Source: Parachlorella kessleri
Taxonomy: Eukaryota > Chlorophyta > Trebouxiophyceae > Chlorellales > Chlorellaceae
Reading direction: 5' to 3'
Length of the DNA stretch: 64,000 nt
Assembly: GCA_001598975.1 (NCBI GenBank)
Contig: BBXU01000961.1
Location: 29,389-93,388, forward strand
In this document: positions 11,242 to 24,192 of the stretch, one piece after another
How positions within the stretch are numbered: position 1 is the stretch's first letter
Layout of the letters: every line of letters starts with the position of its first letter
Made by a program: the position numbers and the translations under genes
Notes under the pieces: generated by a model
The model's database searches: none
What the model was told of the DNA's origin: nothing
What the model saw: the letters and a program-made list of their open reading frames with translations, nothing else

Positions 11242-14200
11242 ATGGCCACCCAGCTCGTGCACCAGTTGAGCAGCCTTGGCTACACGGAGGGCTTCGATAC
11301 CAGCAGCTTGCCGCTCGTCGAAAGGCTGGTGGCGGACTTATGTACGGCAGCAGATGCATACAGGGCCTTGGAGGCCAGCGCGCTGGAAGCGGCCGAACAA
11401 AAGGAGCAGGCAGGATATCAAGTGAGGTGGAAAGTGGAGGGGCCGCAATCACTAAAGAAGCCAGGCTTTCGAATTTACTTTCAGGAGCAAAAGCGTCCTT
11501 GCTTCAGTGGGCTAGTTCGTCCAGGATCTTGAGAGTTGCTTCATAGCCGGGTAAGACTTCCTGCCTTTGGCAACTCTGCGCAGCTGGAAGTCCTAAAACG
11601 CGAGGTGGGGCGGCTCACAGGCGAGAGCAGCCAGCTGCGGCAGGATCTGCTGCGTGAGGCCGATGCGCGTGCAGCCTTGGAAAAGGACCATTACCAGACA
11701 GGGCGCCAGCTAGAGGCACAGCTGGCGGCAGCATATTTTGCAAGGGAGCAGGTCATTCAGCGTTTGACAGTGGTTGAGCAGGAGAATGAAGGTCTGCGCA
11801 GCAAGGCAGCCAGCCTGCTGAGTGTTGGCCAGCAGTGTGCGCTGGGTGAGTGCTAGCCTGGCAGACATCCTGCTTGCACTCACGCATCATGCAGCCTTGT
11901 ACTTTATAGGTGGCATGGCAGAACCTTCTGATGGGCCTTGGCTTGGTCATGCTGCAATATGCAGGTGACAGTCTTACTGAGCCACTCTCAAGAATCACCC
12001 TAAGCAAGCCCACCGGTGCGTTGTGAGCGGTCTTGATTGTTTCAGCGCCTGCCCCTTTACCTTGCCTGTTCCAGCGAACATGCAACCTGTTTAAAAACGT
12101 TCATCCAGTCCATGAAAACGTTTATCCAGTCCAACCTAGTTGCCAAGAAATTGCTGAGGGACTAGCAAGCTTTGGCTTCGGATGTACTGCACGTATATCT
12201 CGGAACCTGTGCTGATGTCTCACAGAGTGTAAGCCTTCACCCGCTGCCCAAGCCAAGACCTCCCGCGGCGCCATCAGCCTCATAAAGGCTGCAGACCAGC
12301 GCATCCTGGCATTAGAGTCGGACCTTAAGCGGCGGGAGGCGCAGCTTCAAGGCCTAGAGGCACAGCTAACCAAGGCCCAGGCAGGCTTTAGCAACTTTGG
12401 TTCCGAAGATGTGCGGCATCTGCCTGGCCATGCTAGGATGACATCAGCAGGGTTATGTCAACTCTTCACTCGGATGAATACTCGTAATGTTGCACCCTCC
12501 TGCAGGAAGACCTGAAAACTAGGGATCTTGAGGTTGCACAGCTGACACCCCAGTTGTCCAGAGGGCCCGATGTAGACAAGCTGGCTTGGCAGTACCGCAA
12601 TGAGGCCAACGAGGCTGTCATCCTGCAGCTCAACCAGCAGGCGCGCTTGCTCTCTGACTGGTGCTAGCAAGGTCAAAAGCTTCATAGCTGCTAACTTGCT
12701 GGCAAGGCAAAGATTTGACCACTGACAACTTGAAGACAAAAGAATCAAATATACACCGAGTGACCCATGAATGTAAAGGAGATAGTTGGTGACAAATGAG
12801 ATATGCTTGTTTTGTTTTTAGGTGGAAGCCCTAACATTTGAGCTAACCGCACTGCAGCAGCGCGCCGTGGACAAGGCTGTGCTAAAAGCCGCTGAGCAAG
12901 CCTGTCAGGAGGCAGAATCCAGGGCACAGGTACGAGCGTGCGGTGAGCTGCCTGCACTTAGTTTATAAGCAGGCCATTGGGTGTTGGCCAAACAAGGCCT
13001 ACGAGTGGCGGCTAGAAAGTGATGTCATGTGCAGGCGCTGGAAGATGAGCGGGGCAGCGTTGCGGCGGAGGTGGAAGACATGCAGAAGGCACTGACACGG
13101 CTGCAGCAGGAGGCCAGCTCGGAGAATCAGGCCAGGGTAAGTGAAGTGACAAGGCTGGAACTGGTCAGTGCACAAACCCACACGTCTCACGTCACTGCTT
13201 TTTGGTGAACACGATTGGCAGTTTGCGTGCCATTTTTTTTTATGTGGGCTTGCCTTGCTGCTGGTTCTGCTTGTGCCTCTTACGTGCGAATGATGGGCAT
13301 AAGACGTGCCTCATGCTATGTTACAGTGCCTACATGTCGTCGCAGTTGCGGCTTGGCAAGCTGAAAGCAAACTTGGAGGAGTCCCGCGCTCAAAAGGCAC
13401 AGCTGGAGGGCCAGCTCACGCATGCTGAGACCAAGGTGGCCGACCTGCGAGAAAGGCTTGAACAGAAAGAGGCGAGTGTCGCGATCTAGGTTACTGCACT
13501 TACTCCAGGCAGCCATTGTTATGACCGTGAAGAGCCGGTGGCGTGTGAAATGTTTTTGCAGGCATGCAACTTACTGATTGTGCAGGAGCTCAATGTTGCT
13601 GTTTTAGGACAAAATATGCCTGCCCGTGCTTGGCTCAGGGAGCAGCTCGCAAGCTTCAGCAGCGCTGCAAGCAGCTGGAGGCGGAGCTGAAGCAGCGACA
13701 GGCTTTGAACACCACAGCATCTGCAGCAGCATGTGAAGGCAACACATCCGCTGTGGGTAATGAAGAGATGGCGTGCCGCCGCTGTCAGACTTTGCAGTCA
13801 CAGCTAGAGGAGGCAGAAAGGCAGCATGCGGAGCTAGTCATTGCAAGTAAAGCGGTCAAAAAGGAGCGGGAATTGCTGCAGGACCATTTGCAGCATGCCA
13901 CCGACCAGCTGGCCGAGGCCCAGCAACAACTTGCCGAAGCTGCAGCTGTGGCAGCTTTGGGAGGCAGCACATGCATGGTCACGGAAGTGACATCTAGCGA
14001 GGATATTAAGCCAGGTTCTGCAGTTGCAGAGCCTGTTAGGCAAAGTTCCGCGGCACTAGCAGATGAGCAGCTGGAACAGGCGCAGCAATTGCAGCAGCAG
14101 GTGGCAACTCTCCTGGCACAAGTGGAACAGCTAGAGTTTGAGCGAGCCGAGCTCAGGGTCAAACTGGAGAAGAGCGAAAACCAGGTGCGTTCGGTGATAG

Positions 14201-17200
14201 ATGTTAAATTGCAGGAGCAAGTGAACTTGAGATTCACATCAAGGGCTCTTACGCTTGTGGTGTCAAGTGATTGGCTCAGTAGGAGCGCCTGTGTCATGGC
14301 CACCCTACACATCAAAGCCAGCCTTCCAGTCCACCGCCGCAATAGGACATCCAGGCGATAGTGACAATCCATGGGCATCACTTGCTGGTGCGTGAATGCT
14401 CGCAGGTTGCGAGCTTGGCAGCATTGGCTCACAAGCCAAACCCTGCAGCTGAGCAGCAGCCTCTGTCGATAGACAAGCAGGGAGAGCTGGGGTCAGATGA
14501 CGGCAGCAGCCGTGGCTCTGAGTGGCATCTGGCAGCAAGGCGCCCCTCTTCAACATCAGTCTCAGAGACGGAACTTGGTTTGATAAAGCAAGCGCTTGCG
14601 CAGGCGCGGGAGCAAGAGGAGAGCATGCGGCAGCAGGTAATCATAGGTCAGCGCAGCATGACATTGCTGCTCAAGTGCAGATGCTAAATAAGCAAGCTTC
14701 TGTTACTTGATAAGCTTGGAGGCCGACAGGGCTGATACTGCTTATTCGCCTGGGTACCGATAAATTGATACTTGGTGTTGAGATGATGGCACTTGACCAT
14801 TAAAACCTGAGTTGTAGAGGAGATATGACCAGTTTGAGGTTGCGGGGTTTTGCCCACACTCTAATGTGCAGGTGCTGCAGCTGCGGGAGCAAGTTGCAGG
14901 CTCGGAGGGACGCAATGCCTCCCTGCAGGCAGACCTGGCCAGCGTGCAGGCCACAGCAGGGGACGCAGCCACTGCCGCCGTTGCTGTGGGCGATCTGCGG
15001 CGGCAGCTGGATGACCGGAGCAGGGAGGTGGCGGACTTGACCGCCATCAGCATCAAGGCAGGCGGGGTAGCTGGGGAGGTGTAGCCACGGACATAGCGCT
15101 TGCCTTGCATCCAGGTATCCATTGAACCTCTGGTGCTAGATGGAGCTGGGGCGATAGGTTTGCATTTGGATTGGGTCTTTCCTTCAGTGACACTCAGCCA
15201 GAAATCAGAACCTTCAGCATGGAGCATCAGAGGAATGGCACACAAGGCTTCTTTCCAACTCATCCCTTGTGCAGGCGGATGCCACTATCCAGCAGTACAT
15301 GGTCCAGTTGAAGCACTTGTCCACTGAGCTGCGGGCCTCTGAGCTGCGGTTGGAGGATGCTGAGACTGAGATGCGGAGGAGGGGAGGTCTTGAGCAGGGG
15401 TACGCGAAACTGTCATTGAGAATCAAGTTGACAAATAGTTGCATGAGTGTGGAAGATGCAGCCTGCCTTTTTTGCACTTTCCGTCCCCTCCCCCCGTCCC
15501 TCGAAAAACATAGCCTGCCGCAGCTTGTGTATGTATCCCAGCCGGGTCCTGACCATTGCCAGTGGCTCCGTCTCTCCCCCTCTTTAAGCTCGCCTTTCTC
15601 CTGCGACATGCAAATCAGCGGAGTGGGTGATGAATGGAGGCAGCACTTCTGGGTACCAGCCAGGACCATGTATTTTAAGTTTGCCTGGTCCATGTCTTTT
15701 CCTTCTCAGGCGTGAGGCAGAGCTAGCAGAGCTGCGCGGCGTTGTGGGCGCGTTGGATGCTGCGCGGGACACGTTGCAGGCTGAGCTAGACAGAAAGGCG
15801 GAGGCGGCAGTAGTGCAGGCAGAGGCTATGGCCGGGGGACAGCAGCAGTTGGAGGAGTCGCAGAGGTGCGAGTGCATGGACCTGAAAAACATCTGCTGGG
15901 AAACGGTGGAGCTGTGTCAGCCGGAGCCCAACTCATGGGACTGGACGGCTTGTGGGTGTGGTATACAAAATAACCTGGCTCAGTGGCTGAGCATGTCACA
16001 GCATGTGATGCAGGGCCTTGGCTGCAGCCGAGGGTCGCCTAGGGGCAGCCAATAATCGCATCCAGGAGTGTGAACAGGAGCTGCAGCATCTGCATGGCCA
16101 GGCAAGTGGCTGCTTTGTCAAGCTTCCATATCTGATGTCAGCATGGTATGCAAGCTCATCATTTCTTGGAAGATCCCTGCTACTGCCAGGTCATTATGGA
16201 CTCTCACCCAACTGCTTTTTCCACCAAGTGCACCGCAGGTGGGTGTGCTAACACAGCATCTGGGGGCCCTTGAGGCTGAGTACGATGCCCTACGTGACGA
16301 ATTCCAGGCTGTCACAGACGACCTGGAGGCCATGGTGCAGGAAAACCAGGAGAGTCAGGGCGATGGGATTCCTGTCCTTCTGATGGCTATATCTGTCCAC
16401 TCCACTGCCCTCCAGTGCATTTGAACTTGCCAGAGATCCCACAAATTGACCCAAAGCTTTATGTTCTGCACAATACCTCGGAGGACGCTTTCAAAGTGTA
16501 ACTCCTGGTTCTAAGCCAGGCTGAGGGTTTCAATGTTTATTTCTGCAGGTTGTCAGCAATCAGCTGTGCACAGTAACTCAGGAGCGGGATGATCTCGCAG
16601 AGCAGGCCAGGCTGCACAGTACCCGCAATGCCTATCACGAGCAGCTGGTCCGTGCAAGGGAGGGTGATTTGCAGGAGATTCGGACCGCTTATGAGGTGGG
16701 TGTCTAAAGGCTGGCAGTGGGTCTTGTGCCTCGTTATTCATATGTGTTGGTAACGTATGTTGCATTGAGGTACTGATCCTCCGTAACGGCCAGTTGTGCT
16801 GCTACTGCAAGCGATTTCCCTCAACTTGCAAGCATCTTGCTGTACCCTAATGCAGGCTGCCTTGCCAGATTAGCCCCTATTGCCAGCAAGTGGGATCAGG
16901 AAACGCATCCTAAGTCCTGGTGCTGCAGGGCCTTGCGCATGAGAACCAGCGACTGCAGAGCACAGTGACCCAGCTGCAACGGGAGCTGGCAGCCCGTGAC
17001 TCTGAGCTGGCAATACGAGCGGATGAGATCGCAAGCCTGCGGGAGGCCCAGCGCAGCGCACAAAGTCAGATCAACCAGTACATTGCGGACCTGCAGGTAG
17101 ACTACTGTATAGAGGGGAGCATGAGAGCGTGTTCCCAGAGCAGAGTGGTGCGTGTGGGTGCATGGCATATTCACGCAAGGACTCTTTTGTTCTGCAGGGA

Positions 17201-20200
17201 AGAGGGTCAGGTTATCAATTGTTTTGCTTGTAGGCATATGAGAGGCAGTTTGACTCCCTCAGCCGGGCAATGCACCGCAGCGACAACATGGCTGAAGGCC
17301 TGGACGCGGAGCGCCAGGCACTGCTGGACCAGCTAAGGGCTGCAGAACAGGTTCATCGTCTTGGCCAGCTCATGCTCATGCTTGCCTGGGCCCTGCCCTT
17401 AATCATGCGGTATAAATGATGAGCCGCTCGTTATATGCCTGTGCGTCACTTTAGTTATCAAAGGACCACCAAAAAGCTGTTCTCCAATTGCCGGAACAAT
17501 TTAGCCCTCTGCTCTGCAGGTGGGGTTCCAACTGGAGCGCACCCGGGAGGGGCTGCAGAGACAGCTGGCCCACGCTGAGGGTAGTGTGGGGGTGCTACAG
17601 GCCAGGCTTGGTGATGCCCAGTCCGACGCAGAGGCACTTCGCCAGCGAGTCGGGCTGGAGCAAGCACGGGTAAGGACTCAAGCTGCTCAATTGGGGCAAA
17701 GCTGCATGTGCATGCTGAGTCGTAAAGGGACCGTTTGAAAGTCCGAGGCTGCTTTGCTGTCCGTGCCTTCTAATTTGGCAACTATATAGGCAGGCCTCAA
17801 CTAGTCGGTCATTGAGGATGGGGACCAAGGGTGTCTTAGCATCTCATGCTTGGTTGGCAGGTTGGTGAGCTTGAGGGACTGCTTGCCATGGCTCGCGCCG
17901 AGCAGTTCAACACTGACGCTATCCTGGCAGCATCCGGCGCCGAGCGGCAGATGGCGTCACTCAGAGAGCAGAAAGGCCTGCTGGAGGAGCAGGTATGCTG
18001 CTGCTTTGCACTAGGTAGATATAACCGAGCATTTGTTGCTTATGGTATTGAGGCTCGACATGTGAGCTGCATAGGCTTCTCCTAACCACATCTAACTGAC
18101 TGGCAAGAGACCGGGACCACTATGTGCTGCAGGTATCTACCCTGCAGCGGCAGCTGGATGGGGTAGTGCAGCGACGGGAGTCCCAGGAGCAGGAGCTGGC
18201 TCAACTGCGCATGCAGCTGGCCGCCCAGTATGACACGGGCAGTGTAGACAGGAACGCCAGTCAGGTGGGCCAGTGAGTCGGGGTGTCCATAAGCTTTGTA
18301 AGCTATGCAGCTGCTGGTAGTACCTGCAGTTCCTGGCAACATTCGGTGAAAGGCTTCTTTGTGTGCTAAAACATGGGAGGCACCATGTGCACCAGGGCTG
18401 TTTGGGGAAGTTGCCTGCACTGTAGGAGGTCCAAGGCTGGCACGACCCCACCTTACTTGCTTGGGTCGACATTGCCCGCCTTGCTGCAGGAGAATGCAGT
18501 CCTGCTACAGCAGCTGGCAGAGCTGCAGAAACAATGCCAGGCATTTGTCGTAGAGGCGGAGGCGCTGCGAGGACAGGTGGCTAAGCTGGAGGGGGCCAGG
18601 GATGCGGCCGAGGGTGGTCTAGCCGCAGCTCAGCAGGAGCTGGAGCAGCTCAAGCACATGCTGCGGTGCGGATCGGGGTGTTGGCATACTGTTTTAGGCA
18701 AGGGGCGGGCTACAACGATTGCTTGTTGCCGCTGGATTCACTTGCCATTATGATCCTGTTCGCCTTTCTTCAACAACAAAAACAAGTGCCATGGAGGGCC
18801 AGCTCTGAACTGACGGAAGGTACATGGCTTGGACAATCTTATACTAGCCGACCCACCCAGTTACTTCCATCGCAGGGAAGCACCTGGCAACGACGCTATC
18901 CCTACCCACATTCAAGCACACTTCTTTGAAATGGAGGGGCTGAACTCTAGCTTGCAGCAACAGCTTGATGCGCTGCGTCAGGGCACCAGTAACAGCGCTC
19001 AGGCAGCTGATGGTATCCAGGCACGGCTGCAGGAGGTGCAAGAGGTACTTAAATATACCCTACTTTGCTGGCATAGGCAAGGCTAGGATTATTTGTCTTG
19101 TGCCATGCCCTGCCGCTCAATAGTGTTGATATATCACTATAAAGACATCTGCATAACAGACAGAGCTGTGCAGGGGATGGAAGTGGTGCTTATGTATTGG
19201 AAGGGTTGTGCACGTGTTACCATTGCCAAGTGGGCTTAGCTACAACTGGCATTGGACTATCTTTGCAGGAAAATGATCGTCTGCTGGACCTGCTGGCCCG
19301 CATGGACTCTGCGCGTGCGGCTTTGCAGCGCGAAAACACCCAGCTGGTCGGAGAGGTCGTGACATTGCGGTCAATGGCAGGCCCGAATGAAGCGGGAGGA
19401 GAGGGCGCACGTGCGGACAAAGAGGCTCCAGGAAAAGAGGCAGCCGGAGCTGAACAGAAACAGATATGGGAGCTGCAGCAGCGGCTGCAAAAGGAGTCGA
19501 ATAAGCGACAGCAGGTCAGGCTGCACAATATCACACTTTTAGAGGTTGTGGGTGCGCTTGTGGGCGCTGCAGGAATTGCCAACTCTTTGACTCATGCTAC
19601 CAGGTCAGGGGCACTTGGCATGCTATATTAACTGTTCGTCCAGTTTACCACCCGACAGGTGCTGCAGGTAGCCATTCCTACTGCAATATTTTAGATAAGG
19701 GTGTGTTATGGTAATTGCAGGCTGAGGCCTCCTTTAATGACCTGCTCTCCAGCCTAGATGCGCTGCAATCGCCAAGCCTTCCATCACCGGTGCCGAATAC
19801 AAGCATTACCCCAGTGAAATATCCCACAGTGCAGACCGCAGGGGCCAGAGGAAGCAAAGCCGGCGTCGAGCAGCTCCAAGTGAGAAATGGCTCAGTCAGC
19901 GGCTATTCTAGCGGCCACCACTCTTGCAAGTCACATCGCAGCATTGGCGTGTGTGCATTGTCATCCTGCTGTCACACCCAAATTTCAGCTATCTCAGCTT
20001 GGTGCAAGGATTGGGGCATTGCTATGGGTGCCTCCCTTATGCTTGCAAGCAGGCCACGGTTGACCAGCTGGAAAAGGACAATAACACTGTGAAGGAGAGT
20101 TTACAGCGTACACAGCATGCCATGGAAGGTGTCAGGGTGAGTGTTTGGGCCGCTGGTCATGTAAGCCCACACGCCAGTCCTATATGGCACTCGTGTAGCA

Positions 20201-20380
20201 TCACACCAACACTGCTGGCACCTGTGCATTTTGCAGCATGGGTTCAGTCAGCTGTGCAATGCCATGGTTCGTGCGGTGACTGACGACTGCGCAAGATCCT
20301 CATGCATGCAGGCACAGTTTGGTCAGGTGCAAGGTGGCGGTGCTGCTACAAGCCTTGCAAGGCCAGCGCAGGGGAAGTAA
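11242..20380 (+). CDS. CEP135: CEP135/Bld10-family centriole and basal-body cartwheel protein
   Basis: A coiled-coil protein of about 1,450 residues in about 26 exons. Family members (human CEP135, Chlamydomonas Bld10p) sit at cartwheel spoke tips and link them to centriolar microtubules. Exon 1 (11242-11421) carries the N-terminal signature: LSSLGY...SLPLVERLVADL. Exon 3 (12226-12410) has LIKAADQRILALESDL, matching a conserved CEP135 block. The next two (about 12506-12640 and 12823-12930) have DLEVAQLTPQL, RNEANEAVILQLNQQ and VEALTFEL, the family's most recognisable stretch. The C-terminal region (about 16239-17096) has EYDALRDEFQAVTDDLEAMV followed by ENQ-type heptads. The rest is Glu/Gln/Leu/Ala heptads, with a disordered Ser-rich patch near 14460-14580. 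Largest exon about 13640-14184. Final exon 20237-20380 ends ...SLARPAQGK. At least two introns start with GC (13472, 16102). The length lies between CEP135 (about 1,140) and Bld10p (about 1,640). First and last exons are well supported by phase. Confidence 0.82.
12094..12135 (+). repeat. Two-copy 21-bp tandem repeat in a CEP135 intron
   Basis: AAAACGTTCATCCAGTCCAT plus one base is followed directly by a second unit differing at a few positions. It lies in the intron between the second and third exons. No function is apparent. Confidence 0.6.
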
Positions 20381-20869
20381 GCCAGCGGCGTAGGAAGTCC
20401 AGTGTGATGTTTACAGGTCGGGGCACTAGTTTCCAAGCAGGCATGATTTGCACGACCCTCCTTTGCAATTTGCTCTCTCTATAGATGTTTTTTGGTACCT
20501 TTACGCATGATCCCGACTGAAGTCTTACTGACGAGACTGAGAGCTCGTCGCGCTTTCTTACATATTGCAGCGTTGCTGACAGGAGGGGGTACCATGAGAG
20601 CTCCACTGCTATCTCTGTTGACTACATGCACTTTTTCACTGCATGCAAGCAACCCTTCTCTGCGTTTTTCTTAGCAATCATTCGATTATTTCTGACCAGT
20701 GCATGCATCTGCACACAATGACAGGGAAATGGTCTGATGACCCCGACACGGCCGCAGACTGAAGCATGTCATGGTCGTAACTTCAAAAGTGCAGGACAGG
20801 AGTAAGGCAGTACTTGCAGTCCCAAGAAGAGGCAGCCCGAGAATATCATTACTGCTGTCACCCTACCTA
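20381..20869. other. Convergent 3' interval between the CEP135 gene and the permease gene
   Basis: Both flanking genes end here. On the minus strand TGTAA signals lie at 20412-20416 and 20556-20560 and could serve the permease transcript. I see no other gene. Confidence 0.4.
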
Positions 20870-23800
20870 TCAATCAAATAAACTGTAGTTTTGGGCGCTA
20901 ACGACGATATTCCGCACGCTGCCCACAAGTGACAGCAGCGCTATGCAGCTGCAGAATGCAAGGATGGCCACATTCACCCAAAGCACCACTCCTTGCGGCC
21001 GCTTGGCTTTCAACCACAGTGCTGGTGGTAGGATGAATGTGACTGGCATCAGGCCTATACTGGATATCAAGCCCTGCGCACGAATGAAAGGGTCGAGGTG
21101 AGGCGTGGGATGGAGGTTGCTCTCTGCTCGCTAGCAGCCGACAAGTGGATGAAGGAGCAGGAGGATGTCTAGCTGCAGTCTAGTTACCTTTACCGATATC
21201 AAGCTCTAGGGCCCTTGCATTAACTCCAGCCCTAGAGGGCCAAACTGGCTCGACTGCCCACTCAAACTCACCATCAGCTCGCCAAAGAAAGGTAGCAGGC
21301 ACGCAACGAAGGTGGTGCCTGCCACATACAAGGAACGAAAGAGGAGTCGCAGCGTGAGTGGCCGGGGCGGGTTGCGGAGCGAGTGCCGAATCTTAGTCTC
21401 AACCATGTCGAAGATAGGCATGGCAAACACCTGCACTTAGGTGTGCAGGAGGAGTTGGTAGCATGGAAAGGCTTGGTAGTTGGCAGAGTGCGGAGCAAGT
21501 GGGCACGGCATGACAGCAGCACTGGCTTAAACAAGGACCACCTGCCTAGTTGGCTCTGTGGAGGTACAGGCACCGCGGTGACCGCCCCCATGAGACCTAG
21601 AGAGGAGTCCACGCTGCCCATATAGGGTGCAGCGCGCCAGGGCCCCCCACTCCCACTCCCTTCTGCACCAGCCCAAATCCCTCCTTTCACATACCTGGTA
21701 TCCTGCCGCAACGTGCACAACAACAAACATGTTGGCCGCCTTCACCACAGCCGGCGAGCCGGTGAGGTTTAGCAGCACGTCACTACTCACCCCAGACCCA
21801 AAGGCAGCATAGCCAGAGATCGCCACTGCAGGGAGGGGTTGCTGATGGGTTGGGTGCACGTATGCTGGTAGCTTAGTTGAGACCTATGCACTGTGGCAAA
21901 CCCAGAGAGCGAAAGTGCAGCCATATCATATCGCAACCCTTATGCCTCGAGCCGGGTAATTGCATGGGACCCAGAGAGTCATTGGCAACACACATGGGGC
22001 GGACCAATGCGAAGCACCTGAGACGATTCTCACATCTCACCTGAGTAGTAAGCCAGGATAACTATTGCGTAAGATAGTGCAATGCCCTTCATCATACTTT
22101 TGACTGTAGATGGAGGCTTGGCTAGAGTAGCCTGCACACCAGCAACCCATAGTACTCATTCAGATCAAGGCACACTGCAGGACTGGGTACTTGCCCGCAA
22201 GCGGGAGGCGGCCGCCTTCCAGCCAAGTTACCAATCACACAAACCAACAAGGGCGCTGCATAATTATTGATCACACCTAGAAACATATATCACAAAAAAG
22301 TGCTTAGACTTTCCCAGCCAGCCAGCCCCTCCCACCTGTATCTCCGGCAGCACCGCCTGCCCCCCAAAGGTGAACGCGATGCCGCCCAGGGCATTGAACA
22401 CCCCAAAGATGTAGTCAGCCCGTGACTCATCCTCCCGCGAGAAGACCACCTTGCTCTCAGGGTCCGCTGCCTTGATCCAGCTCATGACGACTGCTATGGA
22501 GCAGTACCCCACGCTCATCACGGCTCCCAGCAGGGAGACCCACCTGCAAACAAGTGGGGCTTTAGCTGGCAGAGACAAGTGACAAGGGCTCCAGACTTCA
22601 TCAGCTTCCATGCACAAGAAGCTCGACGGGAGGTCAGCAGAGCATGCCTATCTGCATTAGGGTGGGGCACTGCCTTGATAGCTACCATTCTCTTTGAGGG
22701 GAGTCTCAGCTTGTGTCAGGTCTTTCCATGTCAGGTCTTTCCATGATTCTATGGGAGGTCCCATGGGCCAACCAGTTGTCATGCAGGTTTGCTGCTATTG
22801 TAGCCTCTAGCTTACAGCCTGAGAGGTACAGTCCACCTCGACAAGCAAGGCATCATAACATTGTTCACACTAGTCAGAAAAAAAAACCGCCGCAAGCAGC
22901 TGCACGCACCAGAGGGAGTGGAAGTCGGGCACTTGGGAAAGCAGCAGCTGCGAGGCGCCAAAGAGCATGATCCAGCCCGCGATGCCCTCCTGGCAGTCTG
23001 CCCCGTTGCAGCTATCACTGGCCACGCCCTTGAAGCTCTGCCCAGCCGTCACAGAGTAAGCTGCAGACAGGAGGAAGGTGACAGTCTCACCAACAGTAAG
23101 CTCCCGGAGCCGTCATGCGTAGATAGTGCACACCAAAACAGGCAGCACCCTTCCCAGTGCCCCTGTTTGTGGTGCGGACTCACTTATACAGAGGCCAATC
23201 ATGAGGGAGTACTGCACAGGTAGTACGGCCCACTTGCCAGCCACCGGGCCTGCAGGGAAGCCATGCCAGCCATGTTGGCAGGGGTGCGGAGACAGGTGGT
23301 ACCCAGCAGGTACCCAGTAGTGTGCAGCAGGACAAAAATATGGCAGCATTCCTTGCCGCTGCGCGAAGGAATCCCTCCGAAGAAGCAGCCAGGAATGTGC
23401 TAGTTGCTGGGCAGAAAGAAGACACAGGCTGGCGCATAGGCGGCAACTTCTGCAAGTGCAGCCTCGCCACTGCATTACACAACCAGGGGTAGCTTGGCTC
23501 CATCTGGCCAAGGTGCTGCGCCCTCATCGGTTGAGAACTTGCTTGCTTGCCACAGCCCCCAACCCACCAAAGACGGCCTCTCCAAGCTCTCGGTAGGTGT
23601 TTAACCGCCGGTTGCCATGCTCATGTAGTGCTGCTAAGAGGTAGGAGGTATATATGGAGCATACTATCAGCACCGTAAGAAGACTGACGCCGCCTGCCCA
23701 GCTGCAGGTGGGAACATGATGTGTCAAATGCAGCCCTCCAAGCTGCAAAGGCTCCCAGAGCAAAGATAGCGGCAATCAACGGCGGGGGAGGACACAGTAA

Positions 23801-24192
23801 CACCTGCTCACCCAAGGTACGAGAAAGCATGGGGTAGGCCCAACACGCCCGCCCCCACAACAGCCGTTACCGTATGGAAGGAAGCGTGGAACCAAGTAGC
23901 TGCAAGCAAGGGCACAGCACAGAGTCACAGATCACCACCGATCAACTTCCTACACTGTGCAGACAAGTCAGATTGGAAAGGAAAGGACATGTTATGGCAC
24001 ACTGAAGCTGCGCTCACCTCTGGGCTCGTCAGCATGCAGCTCTACCTCAAACGAGACAGGTCCAGAGGGCAGTATCACTTCTCGCTCGCTTTCTACCAAG
24101 TCAGTTGCTTCCGTTGCAGCTTCCTCATCCTCGGTGTGCTTTTTGTCCTGTTGATGCCCGTTCTCTTCAACGAAGCGGACAAACTTTTGCAT
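20870..24192 (-). CDS. AAAP-family amino-acid permease, LHT-like
   Basis: Predicted proton-coupled amino-acid transporter of the amino acid/auxin permease family, closest in style to plant lysine-histidine transporters. The ATG is at 24192 ([12 protein letters not shown]). The first exon (24018-24192) encodes a hydrophilic acidic cytosolic N-terminus. Exon 2 (23812-23899) has the family signature [20 protein letters not shown]. Later exons, in gene order: about 23567-23699 (second helix, then [10 protein letters not shown]); about 23190-23250 ([17 protein letters not shown]); about 22912-23053 ([19 protein letters not shown]); about 22339-22544 (ending [13 protein letters not shown]); about 22045-22138; about 21695-21828; about 21272-21432; and 20870-21073. 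The end matches the family's C-terminus: [13 protein letters not shown], two helices, then SAQNYSLFD. About 11 hydrophobic segments over roughly 450 residues, normal for the family. Substrate unknown. Divergent from the plastid E2 gene. Confidence 0.88.
22714..22743 (+). repeat. Two-copy 15-bp tandem repeat in a permease intron
   Basis: TGTCAGGTCTTTCCA occurs twice without a gap. It is intronic, with no evident function. Confidence 0.7.

Noticed and set aside
22861..23223. 120-codon plus-strand frame in the permease gene
   Set aside because: Antisense to the permease exons at 22912-23053 and 23190-23250, which encode family-typical membrane helices.
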